Positions 32,490 to 43,419 of a stretch of 64,000 nt of DNA are shown here, piece by piece. The DNA is from Pammene aurita. Its lineage: Eukaryota; Arthropoda; Insecta; Lepidoptera; Tortricidae. The stretch's first letter is position 1. The number at the start of each line of letters is the position of its first letter. The translations under genes were made by a program, and so were the position numbers. Location of the stretch: the NCBI GenBank assembly GCA_947086415.1, contig OX352313.1:14317179-14381178 (forward strand). The letters are read 5' to 3'. The notes beneath the pieces were generated by a model. The model worked only from the letters and a program-made list of their open reading frames with translations, searched no databases and was not told where the DNA came from.

Positions 32490-32850
32490 CTGCAAAATAG
32501 TAGTTTATGTAACTGTTACGTAATAAGACTAATAAGGCCTAATTACGTACAGTTGCATACACTGCTTTATCTACACACATATTATAAATCCTAAATGATG
32601 CGTTCGGAAACCAGTAGAATGACTGCCATTGCACCGCCATGACCAACTCGATTGTGTCGGCGGTCACGCGGGCGCGTGCCGGCGGTCGGGGAGAGCGCGG
32701 ATCTTCGTAACGTTACCGTGGGTAATGAATTTTCATACGTTTTTACCACACTGTCAGAGATGTTACGTTACTGGTTGCAATAATGGTGGTAATTACACAC
32801 GGTTTCCGAACGCGGAATAGAGGATTTATGATATTGGTGTAGATAAAAAT
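32490..32850. repeat. Interspersed element with THAP-like remnant
   Basis: CAGTTGCATACACTGCTTTA and AACGTAATAA-type words recur at 36180-36260 and 36560-36650. The plus strand near 32755-32820 encodes CQRCYVTGCNNGGNYTRFPN and stops at once, a THAP-like start without Met. Non-coding relic. Confidence 0.5.
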
Positions 32851-33075
32851 ACTTAAATCGCTATAGGTGCGCCTATAATAGTTCCCTCGATTTCTGCAGG
32901 GTCCCATCATCAGATCCTGACCTTATGACAATGGAACTAAATGTCAAGTATACCCTTACAAACACAAAAAGGATTCTCCAAATCGGTCCAGCCGACTTTG
33001 AATAATCGGTAAAAAAAAAAACAAAGACCCCGACGAATTGAGAACCTCCTTCGAAATCTTGAAGTCGTTTGAAAA
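32850..33075. repeat. AACCGACTTC-family repeat
   Basis: Contains CGCTATAGGTGCGCCTATAA, CCCATCATCAGATCCTGACC and TTCGAAATCTTGAAGTCG. Confidence 0.8.
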
Positions 33076-33204
33076 GCCAAAAATTTCGCGAGTTTAGAGT
33101 GTGCCCCATTGTAAAAGTTGTTCTGTATAGCTACCTAATAACCTCGCACAAAATGACTAAGGTTGCCTATCACTGAGGCGGAGATGAGAGGAGGCGAGCG
33201 GGAA

Positions 33205-34053
33205 TCAACCAATAAAAAATTTCTCCCAGTAGGAACCAAAAAACTTCTCGTGCAAGCTTTAGTATTGCCTGTTATTGATTATGCGGACGTGTGTTTCACT
33301 AATATTTCACAAGAGCACCTCAATAAGCTTGACCGTCTTCTCAATAATGGCATACGTTTTATCTTCGGCTTACGTAAATACGACCATGTGTCTCTCTTTC
33401 GCCGTCAGCTCAACTGGCTGTCCATCCGTCGTCGTAGGTCCTTTCGCATTCTGAGCACATTATTTTCTATTCTGTTTGAGCCTTCTGCTCCGGATTATCT
33501 GAAGCGCAAGTTTGCTTTTGTCGCTCCCCGTCCGGGCTGTGAACTTCGTTCCTCCCGTTCACTTAAACTCTCGCTTCCCTCTCACCATACAGGTTTCGTT
33601 TCGAGCTCATTCGCCGTTCAGGCTATCCGTCTCTGGAATTCGCTCCCTCTCCCTATACGACAGGCCCGAAGCAAGCTCGTATTCAAGAGACTGCTTCGCA
33701 AGCATCTTCTCTCTGAAGAATTTGTTTAATTTTTCAATCCTTTTTTTTTTTTTTCTGTTCTCCAATTGTCCATCATATTTATTGTATTCATATGTATTAG
33801 TTTATCTGTTGTATATTATATAAGTATTAGTTTGTAACCATATATATATGTAAGCTTTTATTTATTGTAAATATATGTTTAATAAGTTTTGCTTTATGAT
33901 AACTATTATCTAACAATTAAATTTTCTTCCTGCACCAACTTAAAAGTCTCTGTTTAGCCCAATGGTTGACTGGTAGAGAATGCCATTTGGCATTAAGTCC
34001 GCCATTTGTACATTATTACTTGTTGTGCAATAAAGTTTAAATAAATAAATAAA
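33205..34053 (+). mobile_element. CR1-like LINE, 5'-truncated, 3' end
   Basis: The plus ORF to 33729 reads KKLLVQALVLPVIDYADVCF, RLLNNGIRFIFGLRKYDHVS, QLNWLSIRRRRSFRILSTLF and FAVQAIRLWNSLPLPIRQAR. This is the region after the RT in CR1/Jockey-like ORF2. A 3' UTR of about 320 bp follows and ends TGCAATAAAGTTTAAATAAA with TAAA repeats. No RT core remains. Confidence 0.85.
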
Positions 34054-34111
34054 TAGCATCATCCGCCGCTCATTCCCACCTCAGGGAAGGCAGCCTAAGG
34101 GCCAGTCGGCC

Positions 34112-34190
34112 GGGTGACGCTGACGAGTCCAAAAGTGAGTCCAGCAAAAGTGCTTGGTGCCATTTTGATGGACTCGTCAGCGTCACGCGG
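34112..34190. repeat. Short hairpin GTGACGCTGACGAGTCCA
   Basis: Inverted arms of about 18 bp at 34112 and 34170-34190. Confidence 0.75.
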
Positions 34191-34282
34191 TAGGGTAGTC
34201 ACGTCTGAAACTATGGATACATTTATGTGCCAAAAATATATAGCCATGACTCTATTACCCAGGCGTATTATCAGACGGGTTG

Positions 34283-34385
34283 GACACAGACAGTACAAAC
34301 AGCAACACTCTTAACTGTACATCGGTGGACCTTATTACAAAGGCATAAGGTCCACCGATGGGCAAACAGTGTGGGCGATGGTACT
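34283..34385. mobile_element. Hairpin MITE, ATCGGTGGACCTTATTACAA family, copy 1
   Basis: GTACAAACAGCAACACTCTT leads to a hairpin with CATCGGTGGACCTTA and TAAGGTCCACCGATG. Copies 2 and 3 are at 57615-57702 and 63360-63456. Confidence 0.85.
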
Positions 34386-34589
34386 ATAAAATTCCAAACA
34401 ATAAAATTTAGTAAACGTTTTAACGGCGACAGACGGTTTGATGCCACCGACCCTAAGGGTGTCTTTCCACCTATGCTGCGAGGATGTGTAAGCTACGCGT
34501 TTCCATTGGTTGGTGTTACGCGTTGATTGGTAGATTCAAACGCATCCATAGCATAGCTACACTACTTGGAGCAATGTAAATTTAGAATA

Positions 34590-34922
34590 GGGTAAATCGC
34601 CAGTAACTGGCCACCATTCAGTTACTGGCCACCTATACTAAAATGAATTCTGTGTATAGGTGAATAGAACTCATTTTTGTAAGAGGCGGCCAGTTATTGA
34701 ACGAGTGGCTAGTAGTCAAATCTCCAGTAACTGGCCATTTTCCTCATACTAAAATGAGTTCTCTTCGCCTTTAAATAGAATTCATTTTTAGTATAGGTGG
34801 CCAGTAACTAAAATGTGGCCAGTTATTGAAATTTTTACTTAATTTATACCTTGTACTAAAATGAACTTTATTCACCTATAAATAGAAATCATAAGGTGGC
34901 CAGTTACTGGCGATTTACCCTA
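34590..34922. mobile_element. MITE with CCAGTAACTGGCCA repeats
   Basis: A 26-bp TIR (TAGGGTAAATCGCCAGTAAC...). The inside is built of repeated CAGTTACTGGCCA / TACTAAAATGA words in both orientations. Confidence 0.85.
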
Positions 34923-35583
34923 TAAGTAGACCCCGTTATCGGAGGTGCAATTTGGTAGCTTGTCATTCTTAGGGATGGGTATAAAATATTTTGAAATACT
35001 AGCTGCATGTCGATATTTTTCCTTTGACATAATGAGAGTGACTTTAATTAAACGTGATTATTTTGTAAAACATTACTTATTAAAAAAATAATATTTATTT
35101 TCCCCATTTCATTTTTATAAGTAACAGTTTTCAAGCTTAATTTTTAGGGTATTCTGCGAGAGAGAGATATACAAATAAAATATGCTCGTAAATACAGCTA
35201 AATAATCTAAAATATTGTTGTGAGATGACATTGACTATCTATTGACGTAAATAATTTAATTTCAGTATAGGTGGCCAGTACTATACCTCTATGGGAAGGT
35301 TTATCTCAAGAGCGTTCAGGCACGGCCCTGCAACTCGTAACATTAGAAAAGTAAAATAGCAACCATATCGTTATTGTTCGACTGATAATGGTTTCTACTT
35401 CTGATGACAATGATTATCATGGGTGACAAAAAAAAACATGTAAAATTTTAGTCTAAAAATGGTATATAAAACAAATTGACAAGAAAAAGGAAGAGTATCG
35501 ATATCGACATCATAAATATTTTTACCATTCCCTAAGAACGTCAAGCTACCAAATTGCACCTCCGATAACAGGGTCTATATAAG
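34921..35583. mobile_element. TIR element, 53-bp ends
   Basis: GTTATCGGAGGTGCAATTTG lies near both ends in opposite orientation. AT-rich inside, no ORF. Confidence 0.8.
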
Positions 35584-35691
35584 TAATGTAATTTAGACAG
35601 TGTACCTACTTGCCATACGATAAATAAATAGCATAGCGCTGGTGGAAAGGCACCCTAAGGGTTGGAAAACCACCCTAGTTAATTATAATAC

Positions 35692-35788
35692 CTTGGTGGG
35701 CTGGCTAGGCGCGGGCTCGTCGTCCTCCGAGCGGTAGGAGGCGGCCAGCTCATGGTATTTCGCCACCACGTCCACTTCACGCCAGTGG
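35692..35788 (-). CDS. BRWD3: BRWD3 exon 15: inter-bromodomain linker
   Basis: The exon has 97 nt, phase 2 to 0. It reads HWREVDVVAKYHELAASYRS then EDDEPAPSQPTK: an acidic stretch following a helix, as in the YH..A....SDDE segment of relatives. The acceptor is GTTAACAG and the donor GTATTA. A 90-bp tandem duplication lies about 50 bp upstream of the acceptor. Confidence 0.85.
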
Positions 35789-35834
35789 CTGTTAACAACA
35801 ATGATATTTTTTTAATAATGTGCTTGTCATTTTT

Positions 35835-36010
35835 TTTTATATACACTCACAATGTAAGTCCTCTAAAATGTGTTCAAAAACGGTAGGCAATGGCTCGCCT
35901 TATAACAACCGATTTTATTATAAGTTTTATCTACACTCACATTGTAAGTCCTCTAAAACGTGTTCAAAAACGGTAGGCAATGGCTAGCATTACCACAACC
36001 GATTTTACTA
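35835..36010. repeat. 90-bp tandem duplication next to exon 15
   Basis: CAATGTAAGTCCTCTAAAA and the following CGGTAGGCAATGGCT occur at 35841 and 35931, period 90. Confidence 0.88.
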
Positions 36011-36089
36011 TGATAAGCTTTTTATTTGTGGCATTAACGTAATTTTAACTTTACATGCTCATATATTGATACGTTATGAGATATGATAA

Positions 36090-36660
36090 CATAATGTACA
36101 CCTGCACGCGCCCGCGCAGCCGCCGACACACGAGAGTTGGCCATGGCGGTGCAATGGCGGCCATTCTATGGTTTCCGGACACGGCATTTAGGATAAATAA
36201 TATGAGTGTAGATAAAGCAGTGTATGCAACTGTACATAATTAGGCCTTAAAACACTGTGTGATCTTATTATGAAACTCGCCTGCGGCTCGTTTCATAAAA
36301 CCACACTCCTATTTTAAGGACCCTTATTACGTAACAGTTACATAAACTACTATTTTATCTGTAGCAGTAACGTAATTTTGACATTACATGCTCAAATATT
36401 GTTAAGAGTTTCAAATTTGGAACATCGATTTTGGTAACGTAATGAAAATCCAGCCCTTCTCCCCGACCGCGGTTGACCTCCTCCCCGACCGCTGGCACAA
36501 TCCAGTTGGCCATGGCGGTATTGGCGGTGCAATGGCGATCATTCTAATGGTTTCCGAACACGTCATTTAGGATTAATAATAAGTGTGTAGATAAAACAGT
36601 ATATGCAACTGTACGTAATTAGGCCTTAAAACGTAACAGTTACATAAACTACTAGTCCAT
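36090..36660. repeat. Two copies of the GATAAAGCAGTGTATGCAAC repeat
   Basis: Copies at about 36090-36350 and 36470-36660, related to 32490-32850. The words CTTCTCCCCGACCG and GGCCATGGCGGT recur. Confidence 0.6.
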
Positions 36661-36954
36661 CAGTTAGATTTTAAAAAATATGATGAAGATATAGCCTGTT
36701 AAAATTTCGCGGTACGTCACGCCGTGACGTAATAAGTTCTCGAACTTCGACGCGCCTCATCTTACGTCACTTTTGACTTTATTGAAAAAATACCTAATGA
36801 GGATAGTCGCGCAAAAAATGCGCAGATGGCGTCCCAATCGTAAAGAAACAAACATCTCGTTGGTTATGGTTTGGAAATGTCAAATCCATACAGTCTATGA
36901 TCTAGACCTCAAAAAGACGTCAGAAATGGTACCACAATGGCGGTTACAAAGATA

Positions 36955-37160
36955 GATAGATATAAATTTATTCAATAAAGCACACACTACAGAACATAAA
37001 AACCAGAGGTTGAAAATGCATACTTAAAGGTAAACACTAGTCGAGTATAGGTAACTACAGAAGTTCACAATGTGTTCAGCAATGTGCGCGATAAAGAAAA
37101 GGGTCAGCATAGTGTTGCGAAATTGCAAGTCGACCCCACAATTTGCAACGCTGTTACTCT
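36955..37160 (-). mobile_element. LINE/SINE tail fragment
   Basis: On the minus strand it ends TTATTGAATAAATTTATATCTATCTATC-like simple repeat (short words: TTGAATAAATTTATA). Family not identified. Confidence 0.4.
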
Positions 37161-37408
37161 GCCCTGGCCTTTAGGGAGTCTAACGTTATTAAAAAAAAGA
37201 AAATTAACTTAAGATATTTTGCATAAAAAGCAGACATGTACATAGTGAGAGGAAAACAACACGGAAAATTAGTAGAATAACGCGCGAGTAGATAGATATG
37301 GAATTAAAGGATTAGGTGTATAGTCATAATTATTTTTACATGTTTTTAAAGTGTTCCACTCATACAATAGTATGTTATTCAATCAAATACAAACATTGAA
37401 AAAATAAT

Positions 37409-37484
37409 CAACCCAGCAGGACTTGAACCTTGCATCGATACGCCTTACCGGGCTCGACCGCTTTACCAATTAAGCTATGGGTCA
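37409..37484 (-). tRNA. tRNA-like sequence (SINE head or pseudogene)
   Basis: On the minus strand TGACCCA-TAGCTTAATTGGTAAAGC, then GGTTCAAGTCC and TGGGTTG form acceptor, D and T arms with several G-U pairs. The A and B boxes are recognisable. The anticodon arm is poor, so a functional tRNA is unlikely. Confidence 0.5.
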
Positions 37485-37702
37485 AGTTACTAAGTTGACG
37501 AAATTCTCAATGCCTTTAATCATCTTTTTGCATTTATTTTGATCTACATCGACTTTACAGCAGCCGTAAGCGACATCTAGGTGCTAACTACTAGAGCTAG
37601 ATATAGGTGTATAGTACTTACCAAAACACCATTTATAATCTGCGGGTTTTTATCCCCGTTACAATAATATTTTTTACCCAGGATAACAGCATATGCCCTC
37701 AC

Positions 37703-37836
37703 CTGATAATATACAACAGCAAATCGGTGATGAGCCGCGCCTGCCTCACGATGGGTGAGTGTGGTTCGTTGAAACGCTCTGCGTTGCTCGCTAGATAGCG
37801 CACGTCGAATTGCGCGGCCGCCGCTCGCCGGTAAAA
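37703..37836 (-). CDS. BRWD3: BRWD3 exon 14: bromodomain 1, C-terminal half
   Basis: The exon has 134 nt, phase 0 to 2. It reads FYRRAAAAQFDVRYLASNAE, RFNEPHSPIVRQARLITDLL and LYII. FNEPxSPIV carries the conserved acetyl-lysine-contacting Asn. The acceptor is GTTAACAG and the donor GTGAGG. Confidence 0.93.
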
Positions 37837-37869
37837 CTGTTAACATAATTTTTTTGTGTTAAAAAATAG

Positions 37870-38140
37870 TTTTTGATAAAATAGTCGAACGAGCAAAGCG
37901 TAAGCGAAGTGAAGTTCGTACAGACAACTACGGATATAACGGAACTGTCGGCTGGCTACCTACACGTCTGTGCATTTCGATGGCTTTTTGATTTTGAATA
38001 GTTGTCGCGCGATAACTTTAGTAACGTTTTTCTGATTTATATGAAATTTGTTGGGGTTGTAGTAGAGCTCAATACAATTTGAGAGTTTGTTTATGAGCAT
38101 GATCGATCAAGGGGTTATGGAGCTAGAAGCTTGGAAGAAT
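37870..38140. repeat. AACTTTAGTAACGTTTTTCT repeat, copy
   Basis: Shared with 41505-41745 almost throughout (GTCTGTGCATTTCGATGGCT, GGGGTTGTAGTAGAGCTCAA). Confidence 0.8.
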
Positions 38141-38315
38141 AATAAGTAAGGAAGCGTAATCAACGCTCAAAATGTGCTCCACTTTCCTGGTGCCAAAGTG
38201 GGCGGAGCTTGTGACAGCGGTGCCCTAATGTCATGTCAAACATTTTGAAATTGTCATGTCGTCAAAATATTAGTTTTTTCGGCCCATGAATTTTCGGTAA
38301 TATATCGGTATTAAA

Positions 38316-38386
38316 ATGCCGGCTTGTGCCGTGCATTGGTGCAGGAGCCACACAGGCGCCAAAGATGATGATATTTCTTTTCATCG
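38316..38386 (+). CDS. THAP-domain first exon (antisense in intron)
   Basis: ATG opens MPACAVHWCRSHTGAKDDDI then SFHR and meets GTAAGT at 38387. The C..C spacing and SFHR match the THAP zinc-finger start (C2CH; F..P follows in the next exon). It lies in intron 13 of BRWD3 on the opposite strand. No continuation was recognised, so it may be an isolated exon of a nested gene or a domesticated or decayed P-like transposon. Confidence 0.55.
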
Positions 38387-38884
38387 GTAAGTAAATCACG
38401 CATAGATATTCTCATACATTACGGACTTGGTCGATGTTATGCAATATAAGTTTTGGAAAAGTAAACATAACTCATTTGAGGAAAAGTATAATGAATGTTC
38501 ATTTATAAGTATTACCTAGTAGTAATAGCAGTTAGAAAGAAAGAAGAAAGAAAGAAAGAAACATTTTATTCTAGATAGTTAGGTTTCTGTTGTTAACAAA
38601 GAATCTTTTCGGTTTGTTTTTTTCGATATAAGAGTACAGTATGGGTCCTTGGAATAAATCTTTATCAATATTATACTACTTTGATAATATTGAAATGTCT
38701 CCCTTGTACTCATATCCCACCAAAAACATAAATGTAAAACAGGAGAGCCAAGTTCAATACAAAAATTATGCTTAGCTGTGGGCTTCGCTGCAAAAATAAT
38801 GGAGATCTAAATGAGTTCCAAGTTCTATGCAAAATCCAAATATGTATTTATAGGAACAAAATAACATTATGAACAAGTATTAAA

Positions 38885-39133
38885 CTCTATTTCTTTGCTT
38901 TATTGGATACCTATAACAATTGCTGTTATTTCAAAATGTGAGATCTTAAAGTAGGTTAGATTTGACTTGGTCAGTTTTTATCAGAATAAAAAAAAATATA
39001 TTATGTTGAATAACTTTATAAAATTACTGAGGTAATGAAGACTGGCCAAGTCAAATCTAACCTACTTTAAGGTCTCACATTTTTAAATAACAGCAACTAT
39101 TAGAGGTATCCAATAAAGCAAAGAAATAGAGTT
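38885..39133. mobile_element. Foldback MITE
   Basis: Arms CTTTGCTTTATTGGATACCT and TTAAAGTAGGTTAGATTTGA with near-perfect complements at 39045-39133. Confidence 0.85.
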
Positions 39134-39208
39134 ACTTTCATTAAATAAATGAAAGATGAATAGACGGCTTTCATATTATTCCTTATTCCAAGAACGATTA
39201 TATTTACG

Positions 39209-39572
39209 TATCTAAATATATAAAAGAAGAAACTGACTGACTGACTGACTGACATATCAACGCACAGCCCAAACCGCTGGTTCTAGAGATTCCACTAGGG
39301 GGTGCACTAAGAAAGGATTTTTCAAAATTCACCCCCTAAGGGGGTAAAATGGGGGTCCAAAGTTTGTATGGCGAATCAAGATTTGTTAGATTATTTTATT
39401 CGAAACTTCACAGGAGTATTTCTAACGATAAATGAGTAAACACGTGTTTCAGGTTTTTTGAAAATTTAACCCTTAAAAGGGGCAAATGTGATCACAAAGT
39501 CTGAAAATCAACATGGGTATCGTATCCTTTTTGAGTACTTATAGTACGCGGGCGAAGCCGCGGGAAAAGGCT
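39209..39572. mobile_element. Helitron-like non-autonomous element
   Basis: Begins TCTAAATATATAAAAGAAGA after A, has GACT repeats, and ends CGAAGCCGCGGG...GGCTAG followed by T. TC start, CTAG end and A/T insertion are Helitron hallmarks. Confidence 0.65.
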
Positions 39573-40051
39573 AGTATTACATAAGTAATGAAAAATGCAC
39601 AAAAAAATAAATTGATAATTGATTGCATTATTATTTATCACGTGAACCCATTCACGTCAAGCTTAGGCGTATGTATCATACATTAACTTGACATTTCAGT
39701 TATTTCATTTGAGTATCTTCTGTCCAATTAAACTTCATTGTCAAATTGATTTTGACCACTCACAACACGGCAACTTTTCTTATTGGTGAAATGGCATGAA
39801 ACCTTTGTGGAATTAAGGTTAACACAAAAAAATATGCTTAAAGAATGAGTACTTGATTGGTTAATAAGACATAAGACATTTTAGTTTTGTAAACGTGAAA
39901 ATGGGTCGTGTTTTTACATGAACTTTGCTTGCCTTTACTCGTCTTGATATTATATGTCGATGGCTAGAAGGCTCGAAAAAATCATCATTAGGGTCTTGTT
40001 ATATTGGTCAACTGGTTTGCAAAAAATCGCGAGTTCTCAGTTCGAGGCGGA

Positions 40052-40191
40052 ATACTAGTATTTTATACAATCGTGGCATAATGAATAGCGTTTCATTCAA
40101 ATACCGTGCTTAGGCCACAAAGATTGCTTAGTGGCCTAAGTGAGATACGACATTAAAAAGCTTAATTATGTGACTATTGTATATTCTTGTG
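40052..40191. mobile_element. MITE with TAGTATTTTATACAATCGTG ends
   Basis: Related to 57049-57173 and 16919-17010. TTAGGCCAC and GTGGCCTAA are mirrored inside. Confidence 0.7.
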
Positions 40192-40254
40192 TGTTTTAAG
40201 TAATGTCCTGGATAAACTTTATTTTATTTTCTTACTTCTCTCTTTCTAACTCAC

Positions 40255-40380
40255 CAAATGATCGAACCGTGAGCGGATGGTGCTGAGATCTATGGGGTAG
40301 GGCACGACCAGGGCATAAGTGGGGTACAGCTGCAGGTCCACTGGAGCTACGAAGGGTTCCGCCGCCGATAGAGACATCAC
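40255..40380 (-). CDS. BRWD3: BRWD3 exon 13: bromodomain 1, N-terminal half
   Basis: The exon has 126 nt, phase 0 to 0. It reads VMSLSAAEPFVAPVDLQLYP, TYALVVPYPIDLSTIRSRFD and HL. It matches A..FVAPVDLQ.YP.Y..VV.YP.DLSTI..R, i.e. helix Z, ZA loop and helix A of the first bromodomain. The acceptor is TCCACAG and the donor GTGAGT. Confidence 0.93.
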
Positions 40381-40449
40381 CTGTGGACACACATGGTACA
40401 ATACGAAGTTAATAGTACATACATTACTGCAGGTACCTATTTTGGCTGA

Positions 40450-41045
40450 ATTGGCGGTCTAGGGTATTGCCGAATTTCACTTGCCAACCAACTTTTCGCA
40501 GAAGTTTCATTTGGCAGAATTTTATTTTCCAACTTTACATAATCCAATCTAAGCTAACCCAACTTAGTAGGTAATTTTCATTTCCCAAGTATGGGGTTGG
40601 GAAATGAAATGGAATGTGGCAAACAAGCATACGGCCCGCCTGATGGTAAGCAGCTACCGTCACCTATGGACGCCTGCAACTCCAAAGGAGTCACATGCGC
40701 GTTGCCGACCCTTTACAAAAAGGAGGATTCACTGTGTTGACGACTAAAGGAACAAGAAGGTCCCTCATCGTCAACACACTGGGTCCTCTTTGAGCTCTTT
40801 GGCAACCTTACTCACCAGCAGGAACACAACACTATGAGTAGGGTCTAGTGCTATTTGGCTGTGGTTTTCTGTAAGGTGGAGGTACTTCCCCAGTCGGGCT
40901 CTGCTCCAGATTTGAGCGATGACATTCGCTGAACGTGCCCTACCACACTTAGCGAGATGCCATTCGCAGTGCCCATACCTCTCTTGAATTAATATAATCT
41001 GTGAAAAGTTGGTTGCCAAGTGAAATTCGGCAATACAATTTTCGG
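40450..41045. mobile_element. TIR element hosting a nested repeat
   Basis: ATTGCCGAATTTCACTTGCC at about 40470 and its complement (GGCAAGTGAAATTCGGCAAT-like) at about 41012-41032 are inverted ends; a GTGGCAAACAAGCATACGGC copy (40613-40985) sits inside. Confidence 0.75.
40613..40985 (-). repeat. GTGGCAAACAAGCATACGGC family, copy with open frame
   Basis: The best-preserved copy. The minus strand 40771-41076 stays open and codes YGHCEWHLAKCGRARSANVI then LGKYLHLTENHSQIALDPTH. The same residues can be read in disrupted form at 31745 and 51790. The protein is not recognised and may derive from a lost transposon ORF. Confidence 0.75.
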
Positions 41046-41504
41046 CGAAAAGGCAGGACACCAACGTGAAAACCAAACTCGAGGTCCAGCTGGGATAGGA
41101 TAGTTGATTTTTTGTCTTTTATCGTTTCACGCGACACTCACGCACATACTTCTTTTTTTTTTTAATTCAGAAACAAACAGTCATACACAGTTTATGATCA
41201 AAATTTAAAGACAAAAAATAGATCTAGTTTCATAGAAAAAGTAAGACAAATAGGTACGTGACTGTTACAAATAAAGACTTATTTTAATTTTATAAGAACA
41301 AGATTAAAGTTTATATACCTCTTGTGGTTTAATACTTTTGTTCAAAATACTAACATCAATTAACACATTTAAGTAAGTTACAATTACCAGTTAGATACAA
41401 GATTTAAATGCATTCTTAGAACGTGACAGCCAATAAAGGGCATACATTTAGTTATAATATAATACGACGTCAAGTACCTATGGGATAACTATTTTTAGCC
41501 TTGT

Positions 41505-41830
41505 CGAACGAGCGGCGCATAAGCGAAGTGAAGTTCTTACAGACAACTTCGGACACAACAGAACTGTCAGCTGGCTACCTAGACGTCTGTGCATTTCGAT
41601 GGCTTTTTGATTTTGAATAGTTGTTCCGCGATAACTTTAGTAACGTTTTTCTGATCTTTATGAAATTCGTTGGGGTTGTAGTAGAGCTCAATACAATTTA
41701 GGAGTTTGTTTATGAGCAGGATCGATTACGGGGTTATGGAGCTAGAAGGCTCAAGGAAGGAAGGGTCTTGTTATATTGGTCAACTCGTTTGCAAGGAAAT
41801 CGCGAGTTCTCAGTTCGAGGCGGACTACTA
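41505..41830. repeat. AACTTTAGTAACGTTTTTCT repeat, copy
   Basis: Same family as 37870-38140, continuing into GGGTCTTGTTATATTGGTCA, a word also at 39990. Confidence 0.8.
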
Positions 41831-41854
41831 GTAATATTAACGCAACTCTTCAAC

Positions 41855-42540
41855 CGACTTCAAGATTTCGAAGGAGGAGGTTATCAATTCGTCGGGATCT
41901 TTGTTTTTGCTATTTTTTATATACAGTCGTGGCCAGATAATTAAGGACAAGATTATTTTTGCCATACAACTGCATACAAATATGACATTTTAAATTTGAT
42001 AAAAATATAAATTTTGCTTATGCTATTTATATTTTAAAAAATACTGACGTATCCGTGTTTAAACAAGACTTAATATGGGCCATAAACATCTTCCATAAAA
42101 TTTGAACTTTAAAAAATACAGACGGTCAAATCAACACTTTTTATAAGTTCATACTATAATTAGGAATGATGTATGAAAATCGTTCCTAATTACAAAAAGT
42201 ATTGATTTGACCGTCAGTATTTTTTAAAATATAAATAGCATACGCAAAATTTATATTTTTATCAAATTTAAAATGTCATATTTGTATGCAGTTGTATGGC
42301 AAAAATAATCTTGTTCTTAATTATCTGATTAGACGGCTGGGCCGATTTCGAAAATTTTTTTTTGTTTGAGAGAGTACGAGTATACTTCACAGTTGGTCCC
42401 ATTGTAACCAGGTCAGGATCTGATGATGGGATCCTGGAGAAATCGAGGGAACTCTTCAACTATTATAGGCACACCTATAGTGACTTGAGTATTTTTTACA
42501 GCAGCTCGAGCATTTGCTTAGGAGGCTAAGTGAAGTTGGT
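41855..42540. repeat. AACCGACTTC-family repeat split by a MITE
   Basis: Outer parts 41855-41937 and 42328-42540 read as one element (CAACCGACTTCAAGATTTCG ... GAGGCTAAGTGAAGTTGGTT); the MITE at 41938-42327 interrupts it. Confidence 0.8.
41938..42327. mobile_element. Foldback MITE with CAGTCGTGGCCAG start
   Basis: Arms of about 110 bp (GATAATTAAGGACAAGATTA ... AAATTTATATTTTTATC complements), with an inner pair around TTTGACCGTC. The CAGT start next to TA suggests a Tc1/mariner-type MITE (inference). Confidence 0.8.
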
Positions 42541-42547
42541 TCTTTTT

Positions 42548-42819
42548 TGTTTAAAATCCATACTAATATTATAAATGGGAAAGTGTATGTGTGTGTTTGT
42601 TTGTCCGTCTTTCACGGCAAAACGGGGCGACGAATTGACGTGATTTTTTAAGTGAAGATAGTTGAAGGGATGGAGAGTGACATAGGCTACTTTTTGTCTC
42701 TTTCTAACCCCCCACTTCCCTAAAATGGGGGGTGGAAGTTTGTATGGAACATTCCGGGGGGCAAAGGGGAACCGTGTTACCCCGAATTTAACGCGAGCGA
42801 AGCCGCGGGCAAAAGCTAG
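42548..42819. mobile_element. Helitron-like element, CCATACTAATATTATAAATG family, copy 1
   Basis: Begins TCCATACTAATATTATAAAT after A, contains CACGGCAAAACGGGGCGACG and ends AGCCGCGGGCAAAAGCTAG before T. Copy 2 is at 59521-59763. Confidence 0.8.
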
Positions 42820-42971
42820 TTATTAATAAAAGGAATTTGAAAGTTTCGCTAACATTACAAGCTTCACTTTCAGAATGTAGAAGTGTATGTCCAAAGCAGA
42901 AGCCTAAATATTCCGAACTTTATAAGAAACAACGTCAATATTTCACTGGATGTTTGGGAATGAGGATTTAC

Positions 42972-43113
42972 CAGGTTGAGATGGTGGGCTATAGCGCGGC
43001 ACGCCGCCGCCCGGTCGCCGCGGGGAGGCCACTCGCTGGCTTCAGCCTTGTACAGCACTGCTTCTAGCTCGTGTGGCAGCACTGGCACTGCACCGCCGGG
43101 CGCTGACGGCAAT
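42972..43113 (-). CDS. BRWD3: BRWD3 exon 12: pre-bromodomain linker
   Basis: The exon has 142 nt, phase 2 to 0. It reads LPSAPGGAVPVLPHELEAVL, YKAEASEWPPRGDRAAACRA and IAHHLNLV. It aligns with the LLYKPLDGEWG...ECERI..GINQLM segment just before bromodomain 1. The acceptor is TTGCAG and the donor GTAAAT. Confidence 0.88.
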
Positions 43114-43419
43114 CTGCAAGCGAAAATGATCGTTAACACAATAGAAATAGAGGTTAGTCTCGGAAACACTTTGAGTTGAGATCGTTTGTCCTAGCGATAG
43201 CCAAATAGAGGTCGGATGAATTGTTTTATTCCAAAAAGTTTTGTACTACGATCCACATACATATCCACATAATTGCGACTATTATGTCAAAAAATAGAGA
43301 TAAAAAATAAGCTTATAACTTTCGTGTGTAGTTATTAATTCGTGCCGATGTGAAATATGAAGTGATCCTCTCTGAATCCATGATGTCATGCATGATGTGA
43401 CGTCATAATGTCGTGATTG

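Larger units (their letters stand above)
34448..35662. mobile_element. Outer TIR element containing two further elements
   Basis: Ends ACCCTAAGGGTGTCTTTCCA (about 34449) and TGGAAAGGCACCCTAAGGGT (about 35642) are inverted. Between them lie 34590-34922 (ends TAGGGTAAATCGCCAGTAAC and its complement) and 34921-35583 (about 53-bp TIRs with TTATCGGAGGTGCAATTTGG). Confidence 0.75.

Noticed and set aside
36773..36955. 60-codon plus ORF (MTLLKKYLMRIVAQKMRRWR)
   Set aside because: No family resemblance, no splice or promoter support, repeat-rich surroundings.
37409..37484. Functional tRNA on the minus strand
   Set aside because: Weak acceptor stem and poor anticodon arm; more likely a SINE head.
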